DNA of 64,000 nucleotides from Roseiarcus sp963820775 (GCA_963820775.1 CAWGBF010000009.1:62001-126000); one strand, 5' to 3'. Shown: positions 19,265 to 29,021, numbered from the stretch's first letter. Made by a program: numbers and translations. The notes: generated by a model from the letters alone, not told the origin.

Positions 19265-20539
19265 ATGAAATTGACACAGCGCAGGATCGAGACGCTTGAA
19301 TGCCCCGAGGGCGCGAAGGACGTCCTCGTTTTTGACGACGAACAGCGCGGCCTTGGTGTGAGAGTGACGCGCGGAGGTCAGAAGGGGTCGCTGGGCGGCA
19401 AGTCGTGCCTCACCCAATACACGTTAGCCGGACAGAAGCGCCGCGTCCCGCTTGGCGCGTGCGGCGCTGTCACGCTCGCCGCAGCGCGCGCCGCTGTGCA
19501 GTCAATCCTGGGGGATGTCGCCAAGGGCCGTGATCCCGCCGCGGAGCGAAAGGAAGCGGCCCGCGACGCCCGGCGCAAGGCCGCGCAGGAGGCGCTCACG
19601 TTCGAGGCGCTTCTCGGGCAGTGGGAGGCGCTCCACCTCGCGGATAAGCGTCAGCGCTACGCTCTGGAGGCCGTGAGGGCGCTGCGCCATGCCTTCGGCA
19701 AGCACCTCGACGAGCCCGCTAGCAGTCTTGACCGTGCGACCGTTGTCCGCTCACTCGACGCTCTTGCGAAGAAAGGCAAAGCGGCGATGGCGAGCCGGAC
19801 AGCCGCCTATGGCCGCGCCTGCTTTCAATGGGCGGTCAAGCGGGGCTCGCTCACGGCGAACCCCTTTCAAAATCTGCCGCTCGCTTCTGTCGCCAAGCGG
19901 GAGCGAGTGCTGATAGATGATGAATTGCGAGCAATCTGGCGGGCAACGGCCGGCTCGGGCCCGTTCAACGCCATCGTCCGCATGCTGATCTTGACCGGCC
20001 AGCGGCGTGAGGAAGTCGCCGCAATGGCATGAGGCGAAATCGCCTCCGACCTGACGACTTGGACCTTGCCCGCAAGCCGCGCTAAAAATGGCGCAGCACA
20101 TGTCGTCCCGCTGTCGGTCCAAGCTCAAGACATCTTGAGGAAAGCCCCCCGCCTCGCCAACGAGGATAAGAGCCGAAACGGCGTGGAGGCCGATAGCAGA
20201 GCCGCCCTCGTCTTCGCCGGCCATCGGGGAGCGTTCAACGGCTTTAGCAAGTCGAAGAGCAGCCTTGACGAGAATTGCGGCGTCACGGCTTGGCGGCTTC
20301 ACGATCTGCGCCGCACGCTTGCGACTGGGTTGCAAAAGCTAGGCATTCGCTTGGAAGTGACGGAGGCCGTGCTCAACCATATCTCTGGAACCCGGGCGGG
20401 TATCGTGGGGGTCTATCAGCGCCACGAATGGGCAGACGAGAAGCGCGCCGCGCTCAACGCTTGGAGAGCTCATGTCGCTGCGGTCGTCGAGAAGCGCGAG
20501 CCCGATGCGAACGTCGTCGCGTTTGCCCGCAGCGCGTGA
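19265..20539 (+). pseudogene. Tyrosine recombinase / P4-type integrase with in-frame TGA
   Basis: About 424 residues if read through one TGA (codon at 20030-20032) that replaces the expected Trp in a ...AAM-x-WGEI-type strand. The N-terminal arm-binding domain is DUF4102-like: MKLTQRRIETL...GLGVRVTRGG. The catalytic domain has Arg I in LTGQRREEVAAM, the H-x-x-R box in WRLHDLRRTLATGLQKLG, and the Tyr nucleophile in GVYQRHEW. Such integrases insert islands into tRNA 3' ends; tRNA-Lys lies 5.6 kb downstream. The nonsense codon sits between the two catalytic arginines, so as written the enzyme is dead. Two small genes follow closely. Confidence 0.85.
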
Positions 20540-20548
20540 GGGTGCGCC

Positions 20549-20704
20549 ATGACAATCGACCCGAAGCTCTTGGAAGCGGCCCAATTCATCAAGGATGCTG
20601 GCGATCGCGATGCACAAGAGATAGTTGATGAGTTGCAAGCCTCTCGCCCGATCTTTTCGCTAGTCTTGCCGCATCCCACGGCTGGGGCGACCATTTGGAA
20701 TTGA
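20549..20704 (+). CDS. 51-residue ORF behind integrase
   Basis: MTIDPKLLEAAQFIKDAGDR... begins 9 bases after the integrase stop, and its TGA overlaps the next ATG (ATGA). There is no recognised domain; the first half is predicted helical. Gene order (integrase, small ORF, 170-residue ORF) looks like a short island operon. It could be an excision or regulatory accessory protein, by position only. Confidence 0.5.
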   Translation: MTIDPKLLEAAQFIKDAGDRDAQEIVDELQASRPIFSLVLPHPTAGATIWN

Positions 20705-21216
20705 TGTTTAAGGCTTCCCTCGACAGCGCATTGGGGCGCGCCGACGTCACAGCAAGCATGAAGGATGAAGCGCGTGCCGACGCCGATAGGTTTTTTGCGT
20801 TGCTTAAGAGCCTACAAGAAACACCCTCGGCGTCGCTCCCCTGCGGGGCAATTTTCGAGTTCGCAGGCGTCGCTTTGTCGATCGGGTTGCTGGCCGGCTT
20901 GAGCCCCGGCGAGGTCGGGGCGCTTCTTACACGCGCTCGAAGCGACTTTTCGCGTAGAGGTGGAAAGGAAAGCGGCAAATCCTGTAGAGAGTTGAGACCC
21001 TGGTCGGCGCACGCACAGAAGCTCGCAAAAGCCGCCAATGCGGCGAACAAGAATACTTCGAACGGCAACATCGCGAGCTACATCACAAGCTGTTGGACGA
21101 GTCATGTGAAACGTCCAGGATACCGGACACTTGAGACGTTCGTATCGGACCTGAGGAAGAGCGGCGATCTTCCGCAACGAGCCGGTTCGCTTGCGAAGCG
21201 AACTGGCTCAGCGTGA
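20704..21216 (+). CDS. Hypothetical island protein coupled to integrase
   Basis: 170 residues from ATG 20704, translationally coupled to the preceding ORF. The C-terminal third (SNGNIASYITSCW...YRTLETFVSDLRKSGDLPQ) resembles a winged-helix or small DNA-binding module seen in integrase-linked proteins; the central part has one hydrophobic helix (FEFAGVALSIGLLAGL). No exact family recognised. It stops 16 bases before the outer end of the long inverted repeat. Confidence 0.55.
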   Translation: MFKASLDSALGRADVTASMKDEARADADRFFALLKSLQETPSASLPCGAIFEFAGVALSIGLLAGLSPGEVGALLTRARSDFSRRGGKESGKSCRELRPWSAHAQKLAKAANAANKNTSNGNIASYITSCWTSHVKRPGYRTLETFVSDLRKSGDLPQRAGSLAKRTGSA

Positions 21217-21337
21217 AGACGGGAAAGCTCTAGACCAGATGTTCGCCTGAGATAGGGCGACCCGTCTCACAATATGCAGGTTGACGAGGGTTGCGCTGGA
21301 TGGACCAGCGCCGAGCCTCACGCATAGGAGACGGGTC

Positions 21338-22447
21338 ATGGAGCAGCGTATCATCTACGTCGGCCTGGATGTGCACAAAGATACAATCGCGGTGGCGCTT
21401 GCCGAGGCGGGCAAGCGGGGGGAGCTGCGCGAGTATGGCAAGATCGCGAACACGCCGGCGGCGCTGAGGACTCTGGCGGCGAAGCTGGCGAGTCATGGCT
21501 GGCGCCTTCGATTTTGCTATGAGGCTGGCCCTTGCGGTTACGGCATTCAGCGCCAGCTGAGCGAAGCCGGGCACGAATGCGTCGTAGTCGCCCCGTCGTT
21601 GATTCCGCGCAAGCCCGGCGATCGGGTCAAAACCGACCGACGCGACGCGATTAACCTGGCCAAATTGCACCGAGCGGGTGAACTGTCGTCGGTGTGGGTT
21701 CCAGACCCAGCCCATGAGGCGATCCGCGATCTGGTGCGCGCGCGACTGGCGGCGGTGCGCGTGTTGCGGCAGGCGCGCCAGCAACTCTCCGACTTTCTGC
21801 TGCGCCATGGCCGTCATTATAACCGGCCGGCCTGGACCCTGATGCACCGGCGCTGGCTCGCCGGATTGTCGTTCGAACACGCAGCGCATTACATCGTGCT
21901 GGAAGATTGCATCGCGGCCGTCGAGGCGGCGACGGCTCGGCGGGATCATCTTGAAGCCCACATCGAAGCCGCGCTTCCGGACTGGTCGCTGACGCCAGTG
22001 GTGAAGGCGCTGCAAGCGCTGCGTGGCCTCGCGCTGGTGGCCGCTGCGACGCTGGTGGCGGAACTCGGCGACATCACCCGTTTCGCCAATCCGCGGCAGT
22101 TCATGGCCTATCTGGGTCTCGTTCCTTCCGAGCATTCCAGCGGAAGCACGCGACGCCAGGGCGGAATCACCAAGGCGGGCAATGGCGCGGCGCGGCGCAT
22201 GTTGATTGAGGCGGCATGGAGCTACCGGTTTCCAGCCCGTATCGGTCGCGATCTCCTTCTGCGCCAAGAAAAGTTGAGCAAGCCAATCCGAGACATAGCC
22301 TGGAAGGCCCAGGAGCAACTCTGCCGTCGATATCGCAAGCTCGCCCATGCGGGGAAATTGAAGACCGTGATCACCGCCGCGATTGCGCGCGAGCTTTCGG
22401 GCTTCGTTTGGGCGATCGCGAAACAGACGCGACCGGAAATCGCGTAG
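21338..22447 (+). CDS. IS110-family transposase, intact copy
   Basis: 369 residues from ATG 21338 (MEQRIIYVGLDVHKDT). The N-terminal DEDD RuvC-like domain has GLDVHKDTIAVALAE, CYEAGPCGYGIQRQL and KTDRRDAINLAKLH. The C-terminal Tnp2 (transposase_20) domain has LRGLALVAAATLVAELGDI, PRQFMAYLGLVPSEHSSG and GGITKAGNGAARRMLIEAAW, with the catalytic Ser region in SEHSSGSTRRQGG. IS110 enzymes are guided by an RNA made from the non-coding end of the element. A run of six G at 21417-21422 keeps the frame open, unlike the second copy. Confidence 0.92.
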   Translation: MEQRIIYVGLDVHKDTIAVALAEAGKRGELREYGKIANTPAALRTLAAKLASHGWRLRFCYEAGPCGYGIQRQLSEAGHECVVVAPSLIPRKPGDRVKTDRRDAINLAKLHRAGELSSVWVPDPAHEAIRDLVRARLAAVRVLRQARQQLSDFLLRHGRHYNRPAWTLMHRRWLAGLSFEHAAHYIVLEDCIAAVEAATARRDHLEAHIEAALPDWSLTPVVKALQALRGLALVAAATLVAELGDITRFANPRQFMAYLGLVPSEHSSGSTRRQGGITKAGNGAARRMLIEAAWSYRFPARIGRDLLLRQEKLSKPIRDIAWKAQEQLCRRYRKLAHAGKLKTVITAAIARELSGFVWAIAKQTRPEIA

Positions 22448-22773
22448 GGCGTCGAAGCTGAAGCCGAGGGATTGCGAAGAGGAGGCCATCGACCACAACT
22501 CATCCAAAGTTAGGCAAGGCTGGAGGCACGGTCACGGCCAGGAGAACCCTCGTTTCCACTAACAGCCGGATTCTATCCGACGCTGGATCCTAGACAGAGG
22601 AAGCTCCGCGACGCATTACCGGTCCGGCGGTAACCAACCCGCGTATCAGAGCATGATCAACCGTCGTTCTCATGATCGTGCCTCTTGCCCTGCCTAACGG
22701 CGGTCGATTTGAAACGCTCGATCGCGAGCAAAAGAATATTCGCGCCTGCAGCTTGAAACGGCGAACATGAGAG
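22448..22773. other. Non-coding 3' end of IS110 element, possible guide RNA
   Basis: These 326 bases have no credible ORF yet are preserved in the other arm (23918-24243). In IS1111-type members of the IS110 family the guide (bridge/seek) RNA is encoded in such a 3' non-coding region. No secondary structure was computed, so the assignment is inference. Confidence 0.35.
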
Positions 22774-22774
22774 T

Positions 22775-23916
22775 GGAGCGAACCTAACACTTGAGTCCTG
22801 GCTGGGATTCCTGATGCGGGCTCGGCGTGCGAGTCTGCGCGATGCGCGCAGGAAAATCCCTCTCCGTTTCGTCCGCCGATATTCGCCGGCTCAAAGCTGT
22901 GGTGCAGGACCGCAACGCGCCGCAGAAGCACGTATGGAGGGCTGAAATCGTGGTGTTGACCGCCGATGGAGTCGGCACGAACGAGATCATGCGGCGAACG
23001 GCCAAGTCCAAGACCTGCGTTTGGCGCTGGCAGGAACGCTTTCTGGAGGACGGGTTCGACGGCCTGGTTCGTGACAAGACGCGTCCCTCGCGAATCAAGC
23101 CGCTCAGGGCCGAGGCGACGGAGCGCGTGGTCGCCTTGACGCTTGGCGACCCGCCTGGTGAGGCGACCCACTGGACCGGAGCCTTGATGGCGAAGGCGGC
23201 TGGGCTCAGCGTGAGTTCGGTCCAACGCATCTGGCGCGCCCGTGGTCTGCAACTGCACCGGATGCGCCAGTTCAAGCTGTCCAACGATCCGCGCTTCATC
23301 GACAAATTGCGCGGCGTCGTCGGGCTCTATGTCGATCCGCCCGCGCACGCCATCGTCCTGTCGGTCGACGAAAAGAGCCAGATTCAGGCGCTTGACCGCA
23401 CACAGCCAGGACTGCCGCTGAAGAAGGGTCGCGCCGGAACCATGACGCACGACCATGAGCGCCACGGCACGACGACGCTGTTCGCCGCGATGAAGGTCCT
23501 CGACGGCACGGTGATCGGCCGCAACATGCAGCGCCATCGCCATCAGGAGTTCATTCGCTTCCTCAATGTCATCGAGAAGCAGGTTCCCGTTGGAAAGACG
23601 ATCCACGCCATCGTCGACAATTACGCAGCCCATAAGCATCCCAATGTTCGCCAATGGCTCGAACGCCATCCGCGACGGACGTTCCATTTCACCCCGACAT
23701 CGGTTTCTTGGCTCAACGCCGTCGAGGCCTTCTTCGCAACCCTCGCAAAGCGACGGCTCAAGCGCGGCGTCTTTCGCTCCGTCGCCGACCTACAAGCCGC
23801 GATCAACCGCTTCCTCGAAGAGCACAATCAGCTATCGAAGGCCTTCACCTGGACCGCCGATCCAAACAAAGTCATCGCCGCAGTCAGGCGCGGGCACCAA
23901 ATGTTAGATTCGATCC
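22775..23916. mobile_element. IS630-family insertion sequence in centre of the inverted repeat
   Basis: Its ends carry inverted repeats: GGAGCGAACCTAACA (22775-22789) against GGATCGAATCTAACA (reverse of 23902-23916), 13 of 15 matching. It lies exactly between the two IS110 arms, one base from each. No TA target duplication was recognised. Confidence 0.7.
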
Positions 23917-24101
23917 GCTCTCATGTTCGCCGTTTCAAGCTGCAGGCGCGAATATTCTTTTGCTCGCGATCGAGCGTTTCAAATCGACCGCCGTTAGGCA
24001 GGGCAAGAGGCACGATCATGAGAACGACGGTTGATCATGCTCTGATACGCGGGTTGGTTACCGCCGGACCGGTAATGCGTCGCGGAGCTTCCTCTGTCTA
24101 G
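22842..24101 (+). CDS. IS630-family transposase
   Basis: The N-terminal helix-turn-helix has GTNEIMRRTAKSKTCVWRWQ. The DDE residues are in VLSVDEKSQIQALDRTQPG, IHAIVDNYAAHKHPNV and FTPTSVSWLNAVEAFFATL. The family normally ends soon after RRGHQMLDSI; here the frame lacks a stop at the element end and reads 60 codons into the right IS110 arm before stopping at 24101, adding an Arg-rich tail. GTG 22827 is an alternative start. Otherwise full length and apparently intact. Confidence 0.85.
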   Translation: MRAGKSLSVSSADIRRLKAVVQDRNAPQKHVWRAEIVVLTADGVGTNEIMRRTAKSKTCVWRWQERFLEDGFDGLVRDKTRPSRIKPLRAEATERVVALTLGDPPGEATHWTGALMAKAAGLSVSSVQRIWRARGLQLHRMRQFKLSNDPRFIDKLRGVVGLYVDPPAHAIVLSVDEKSQIQALDRTQPGLPLKKGRAGTMTHDHERHGTTTLFAAMKVLDGTVIGRNMQRHRHQEFIRFLNVIEKQVPVGKTIHAIVDNYAAHKHPNVRQWLERHPRRTFHFTPTSVSWLNAVEAFFATLAKRRLKRGVFRSVADLQAAINRFLEEHNQLSKAFTWTADPNKVIAAVRRGHQMLDSIRSHVRRFKLQARIFFCSRSSVSNRPPLGRARGTIMRTTVDHALIRGLVTAGPVMRRGASSV

Positions 24102-25458
24102 GATCCAGCGTCGGATAGAATCCGGCTGTTAGTGGAAACGAGGGTTCTCCTGGCCGTGACCGTGCCTCCAGCCTTGCCTAACTTTGGATGAGTTGTGGTC
24201 GATGGCCTCCTCTTCGCAATCCCTCGGCTTCAGCTTCGACGCCCTACGCGATTTCCGGTCGCGTCTGTTTCGCGATCGCCCAAACGAAGCCCGAAAGCTC
24301 GCGCGCAATCGCGGCGGTGATCACGGTCTTCAATTTCCCCGCATGGGCGAGCTTGCGATATCGACGGCAAAGTCGCTCCTGGGCCTTCCAGGCTATGTCT
24401 CGGATTGGCTTGCTCAACTTTTCTTGGCGCAGAAGGAGATCGCGACCGATACGGGCTGGAAACCGGTAGCTCCATGCCGCCTCAATCAACATGCGCCGCG
24501 CCGCGCCATTGCCCGCCTTGGTGATTCCGCCCTGGCGTCGCGTGCTTCCGCTGGAATGCTCGGAAGGAACGAGACCCAGATAGGCCATGAACTGCCGCGG
24601 ATTGGCGAAACGGGTGATGTCGCCGAGTTCCGCCACCAGCGTCGCAGCGGCCACCAGCGCGAGGCCACGCAGCGCTTGCAGCGCCTTCACCACTGGCGTC
24701 AGCGACCAGTCCGGAAGCGCGGCTTCGATGTGGGCTTCAAGATGATCCCGCCGAGCCGTCGCCGCCTCGACGGCCGCGATGCAATCTTCCAGCACGATGT
24801 AATGCGCTGCGTGTTCGAACGACAATCCGGCGAGCCAGCGCCGGTGCATCAGGGTCCAGGCCGGCCGGTTATAATGACGGCCATGGCGCAGCAGAAAGCC
24901 GGAGAGTTGCTGGCGCGCCTGCCGCAACACGCGCACCGCCGCCAGTCGCGCGCGCACCAGATCGCGGATCGCCTCATGGGCTGGGTCTGGAACCCACACC
25001 GACGACAGTTCACCCGCTCGGTGCAATTTGGCCAGGTTAATCGCGTCGCGTCGGTCGGTTTTGACCCGATCGCCGGGCTTGCGCGGAATCAACGACGGGG
25101 CGACTACGACGCATTCGTGCCCGGCTTCGCTCAGCTGGCGCTGAACGCCGTAACCGCAAGGGCCAGCCTCATAGCAAAATCGAAGGCGCCAGCCATGACT
25201 CGCCAGCTTCGCCGCCAGAGTCCTCAGCGCCGCCGGCGTGTTCGCGATCTTGCCATACTCGCGCAGCTCCCCCGCTTGCCCGCCTCGGCAAGCGCCACCG
25301 CGATTGTATCTTTGTGCACATCCAGGCCGACGTAGATGATACGCTGCTCCATGACCCGTCTCCTATGCGTGAGGCTCGGCGCTGGTCCATCCAGCGCAAC
25401 CCTCGTCAACCTGCATATTGTGAGACGGGTCGCCCTATCTCAGGCGAACATCTGGTCT
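23918..25458. mobile_element. IS110-family copy, right arm of inverted repeat
   Basis: Reverse complement of 21232-22773, one base shorter because the six-G run is five here. Only a few substitutions are seen, for example Gln to Arg and Asp to Gly in the transposase. Confidence 0.8.
24244..25352 (-). pseudogene. IS110-family transposase, frameshifted copy
   Basis: Same protein as the 21338-22447 copy, starting MEQRIIYVGLDVHKDT at 25352. The five-base run at 25269-25273 (six in the other copy) shifts the frame after EAGKRG, so the RuvC-like domain is broken after 30 residues. The remainder from 25092 downward is open and nearly identical to copy 1. Either a true one-base deletion or a homopolymer error. 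Confidence 0.9.
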
Positions 25459-25478
25459 GTAATGAGCAGCTAGAGTGG

Positions 25479-25874
25479 ATGCTCGAATTGTTCAAGAGAA
25501 CGTCGTTCAATTTGGGTTACGTTTTAATCGCTGTGCTAGGCATTGGCATTGCCCTAGCAAGCCGTGACGTGATTGGACAATTGGTACCGTTTGTTACCGC
25601 GGGTGCTACTGCCAGTGACAGTTACTCTCACTATAGATGTGGGACTGGCCCAGATGGGGAATACACGTCTGATGACTTTGTGCGTGACATGCAGGGTATC
25701 CCTTGGATCACCGTCAACAGGATGATTGAGACAGTTTCTCTGTTGAATTGTGGCCGACCGTTTTCCCCATATACACTTGGGGAATTTATGTGCAATCCAG
25801 AATTGAAAGGTGTGTCATCAGGCGAGCTATTCCAAATAGCCAAAGTGACCTCACTCGCTAGATGCGGCCGGTGA
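25479..25874 (+). CDS. Hypothetical single-pass membrane protein
   Basis: 131 residues starting MLELFKRTSFNLGYVLIAVL. One transmembrane helix lies at about residues 12-30 (YVLIAVLGIGIALAS). The rest is probably periplasmic, with four Cys (HYRCGTG, SLLNCGRP, EFMCNPE, LARCGR) that could form two disulphides. Base composition is noticeably poorer in GC than the surroundings, suggesting acquisition with the mobile region. It starts 21 bases outside the right arm; the true start may have been lost to the insertion. Confidence 0.5.
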   Translation: MLELFKRTSFNLGYVLIAVLGIGIALASRDVIGQLVPFVTAGATASDSYSHYRCGTGPDGEYTSDDFVRDMQGIPWITVNRMIETVSLLNCGRPFSPYTLGEFMCNPELKGVSSGELFQIAKVTSLARCGR

Positions 25875-26149
25875 ACATGTCGTTGCGCCAACGACGGCGG
25901 CGGCGAAAGCGTGCGCCTCGCTCTTGCGGGTCACGCGCGCGCCTCGGCTAATCGGCTGTGAAAGTATGGTGCTGTGTGTTTTTGGGAGGGGTGTCCAAAA
26001 TCTATGGGCGACCATCGAGCGCCCCGCCATACGCGCGCAAAAACCCCTTGCCCCCCCTTCCGGCCGAAAAGATAGCTTGGTGCGCGAAGGTCGGGCTGTC
26101 GGCGGACCTAATAGAGACGCGCCAGTATGAGTCATTTCATATATTTCGA

Positions 26150-26225
<76 letters not shown>

Positions 26226-26350
26226 ATCGCATCCGCCGCGGCTTCGCGCGGCAAGGGCCGGCGTTTAGCAAAGGCGCGCTGGACTGTCCAGCGGAAACGG
26301 CCGCTTGAATTGCGCCCGTTTCGCGCCCGCGCGCGGCGTTTCCGTCAGCC

Positions 26351-27371
26351 TCAGTTTTTCTCCTTGTCGACGAGCTTGTTCTTGCCGATCCAGGGCATCA
26401 TGGCGCGCAATTTCGCCCCAACCTCTTCGATCGGATGGGCGTTGGCGCGGGCGCGCATCGCCTTGAACGAGGTTTGGTTGACCCGGTTCTCCAGCATCCA
26501 GTCACGGGTGAATTTGCCCGACTGGATATCGCCAAGCACGCGTTTCATCTCAGCCTTCGTCTCAGGCGTGATGAGGCGCGGGCCGGAGACATATTCGCCA
26601 TATTCGGCGGTGTTGGAGATCGAGTAGTTCATGTTCGCAATGCCGCCCTCATAGATGAGGTCGACGATCAGTTTCACTTCGTGCAGGCACTCGAAATAGG
26701 CCATTTCCGGCGCATAGCCGGCTTCGACCAGAGTCTCGTAGCCGGCGCGGATCAGTTCGACGAGGCCGCCGCACAACACCGTCTGCTCGCCGAACAGATC
26801 GGTCTCACATTCCTCCCGGAACGACGTCTCGATGACGCCGGCGCGGCCGCCGCCGATCGCCGAGGCATAGGACAAGCCGAGGTCGTGGGCGTTGCCGCTC
26901 GCGTTCTGGTGGATCGCGATGAGGCACGGCACGCCGCCGCCACGCTTATATTCGGATCTCACCGTGTGACCGGGGCCCTTCGGGGCGACCATCAGCACGT
27001 CGAGATCGGCGCGCGGCTCGATGAGATTGAAATGGACATTGAGTCCATGGGCGAACATCAGCGCCGCGCCCTGTTTCATGTTGGGCGCAAGCTGATCGCG
27101 GTAAATCTCGGCCTGCAATTCGTCGGGCGTCAGCATCATCACGATGTCCGCCCACTTGGCCGCGGCGGCGACGTCCATCACCTTGATGGCCTCGGCCTCC
27201 GCCTTTTTGGCCGAGGCGGAGTCCGGCCGCAGCGCAACCGCGATCTCCTTGACGCCGCTGTCGCGCATGTTGAGCAGATGCGCGTGGCCCTGGCTGCCGT
27301 AGCCGACCACCGCCACCTTCTTGGCTTTGATCAGATTGAGATCGGAAGTCTCGATCGTAATACACACGCAT
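26351..27371 (-). CDS. ilvC: Ketol-acid reductoisomerase
   Basis: 339 residues after repair. It converts 2-acetolactate to 2,3-dihydroxy-isovalerate with NADPH in Val/Ile/Leu synthesis. The Rossmann motif is VAVVGYGSQGHAHLLNMRDS; class I metal and catalytic residues are in KGPGHTVRSEY, EECETDLFGEQTVLCGGL and ANMNYSISNTAEYG. The true start is MRVYYDRD at 27371. One extra base at 27346-27347 puts those eight residues out of frame with SDLNLIKAKKVAVVG, leaving an ORF with a makeshift start at 27367. As this is a biosynthetic housekeeping gene, a sequence error is likelier than a pseudogene. Confidence 0.95.
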
Positions 27372-27608
27372 GTTTTGTCCAGCCTTCGCGAAACGCAGTT
27401 TTGCGGAAAAATCGAAGTCAGGCGTCGCCACGCCGGACGGGGGTTTCTAGTGAATGCTTAAGGTGCGATCAAGCCAGTCCTGAAAGAGGGTAGCGCGCGG
27501 AGGCTGGGTCGCGCGGTCGCGGCGGTTGGCCTTATTGGTGCCGGCGCCTTATTATTTGATTATTTGCTCCACCCGCGAAGCGGCGGGGTCTCGGCGGGAG
27601 GGGTTTCG

Positions 27609-28205
27609 ATGCGCTTGCTTCACCAGTTGCGGTCGCTCGCCGTTCTGGCGCTGATCGCCGTTTCGGTTTCGGCCTGCGGCTACAATGTCATCCCGACCAA
27701 GCAGGAAGCCGCCAACGCAGCTTGGGCGGAGGTTCAAAACCAGTACCAGCGCCGCTCCGACCTCGTTCCCAATCTGGTCGCTACGGTTCAAGGTTACGCC
27801 AAACAGGAAAAGGACGTCTTTGTCCAGGTCACCGAGGCGCGCGCCAAGGCGACCTCGATTCACCTCGACGCCAACGACCTGACCGACCCGGCAAAGGTCA
27901 AACAGCTGCAGGATGCGCAAAACGCGCTGTCGGGCGCCCTCGGGCGACTGCTGGCGGTCAGCGAAAACTATCCCGACCTCAAATCCAACCAGAATTTCCT
28001 CGCCCTGCAATCCCAGCTTGAGGGGACCGAAAACCGCATCGCCGTCGCCCGCAGGGACTACATCGCCGCGGTGCAAGACTTCAACACCACGCTCAGAACC
28101 TTCCCGACTGTGCTCTGGGCGCAGACTGTGTTTCGCTCGATCAAACCGCTGGTTCCGTTCACTGCGAACCCCGAAGCCCAAGCCGCGCCAAAGGTGAAGT
28201 TCTAG
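27609..28205 (+). CDS. LemA family lipoprotein-like protein
   Basis: 198 residues from ATG 27609 with GGGAGGGG upstream. Signal sequence LAVLALIAVSVSACGYN ends in a lipobox-like SVSAC, so it may be lipidated at Cys. The LemA core is NAAWAEVQNQYQRRSDLVPNL, then VTEARAKAT and a long helical bundle up to YPDLKSNQNFLALQSQLEG and RRDYIAAVQDFNTTLRTFP. Function of LemA is unsettled (envelope stress, membrane). It heads an operon with two TPM-domain genes, the common lemA-ygcG arrangement. Confidence 0.92.
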   Translation: MRLLHQLRSLAVLALIAVSVSACGYNVIPTKQEAANAAWAEVQNQYQRRSDLVPNLVATVQGYAKQEKDVFVQVTEARAKATSIHLDANDLTDPAKVKQLQDAQNALSGALGRLLAVSENYPDLKSNQNFLALQSQLEGTENRIAVARRDYIAAVQDFNTTLRTFPTVLWAQTVFRSIKPLVPFTANPEAQAAPKVKF

Positions 28206-28226
28206 TCCTCGAACGGGAGCGTCCGG

Positions 28227-29021
28227 ATGCTTCGCCTCTGGCCGCGGGCGCTGATTGTCTTTCTCCTCGCGGCCCTGTGGGCCGGCGCAGCGCTTGCGGC
28301 GGCCAACTTCCCGCCGCTGACCGGAAGGGTTGTCGACCAGGCGAAAATCCTCTCGCCGGTCACGATCGCCGACCTCGAGCGCAAGCTCGCCGATCTCGAG
28401 CAGAAGTCCCGCATTCAGCTCGTCGTTGCGACCGTGCCCTCGCTCGGCGGCGAGGAGATCGAGCCCTACGCGAACATGCTCTTCCGCGCCTGGAAGCTTG
28501 GCGAGGCGAAAGAGAACAACGGCATTCTCCTCCTGATCGCGCCGAAGGAGCGGCGGGTGCGCATCGAGGTCGGCTACGGCCTCGAAGGGACGCTGACCGA
28601 CGCCGTCTCCAGCATCATCATTGCCAATGCGATTGGGCCGCGATTCAAGGCTGGCGATTTCAACGGCGGCGTCACGCAGGGCGTCGACGACATCATCACC
28701 GCGCTGACCACCAACTCGGCCGAATGGAAGCCGAAGCCGACCGACACGCGCGCCGAACACGAGGCGTCCCTGCTCGATACGCTGGCGCCCTTCCTCATTT
28801 TTCTGTTCATCATGTTCGTGATCAGCCGCATGAGCCGGCGAGGCGGCCGCGGCAACGTCATCTTCATTCCGATGGGCACGGGAGGTTTCGGCGGCGGGTT
28901 TCGCGGCGGCGGCGGGTTTCGCGGCGGCGGCGGGTTTGGCGGCGGCGGAGGGTTTGGCGGGGGCGGCTTTTCTGGCGGCGGCGGGTCGTCCGGCGGCGGC
29001 GGCGCCTCGGGAGGCTGGTGA
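28227..29021 (+). CDS. TPM-domain (YgcG-like) membrane protein with Gly-rich tail
   Basis: 264 residues. A signal peptide ends at GAALAAANFPP. The TPM phosphatase-like domain spans about residues 30-155: LTGRVVDQAKILSP, QLVVATVPSLGGEEIEPYA, NNGILLLIAPKERRVRIEVGYGLEGTLTDA. A transmembrane helix FLIFLFIMFVISRM lies near residue 195. The tail is a run of GGGF/GGGG units ending SGGW, likely cytosolic. It begins 21 bases after lemA, and its stop overlaps the next start (TGATG), so the three genes are one transcript. Confidence 0.92.
   Translation: MLRLWPRALIVFLLAALWAGAALAAANFPPLTGRVVDQAKILSPVTIADLERKLADLEQKSRIQLVVATVPSLGGEEIEPYANMLFRAWKLGEAKENNGILLLIAPKERRVRIEVGYGLEGTLTDAVSSIIIANAIGPRFKAGDFNGGVTQGVDDIITALTTNSAEWKPKPTDTRAEHEASLLDTLAPFLIFLFIMFVISRMSRRGGRGNVIFIPMGTGGFGGGFRGGGGFRGGGGFGGGGGFGGGGFSGGGGSSGGGGASGGW

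Larger units (their letters stand above)
21232..22773. mobile_element. IS110-family copy, left arm of 1.54-kb inverted repeat
   Basis: This 1542-bp segment is repeated in inverse orientation at 23918-25458. It holds 106 bases before the transposase, the transposase gene and 326 bases after it. The outer ends read AGACCAGAT (21232-21240) and ATCTGGTCT (25450-25458). Near-identity of the arms implies a recent duplication or an assembly artefact. Confidence 0.8.

Noticed and set aside
20030..20032. Selenocysteine or other recoding at the integrase TGA
   Set aside because: No Cys/Sec is expected in this strand of tyrosine recombinases, and no hairpin typical of SECIS was seen.
22590..23687. 365-residue minus-strand ORF across IS110 end and IS630
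   Set aside because: Antisense to the IS630 transposase, spans an element boundary, no motifs.
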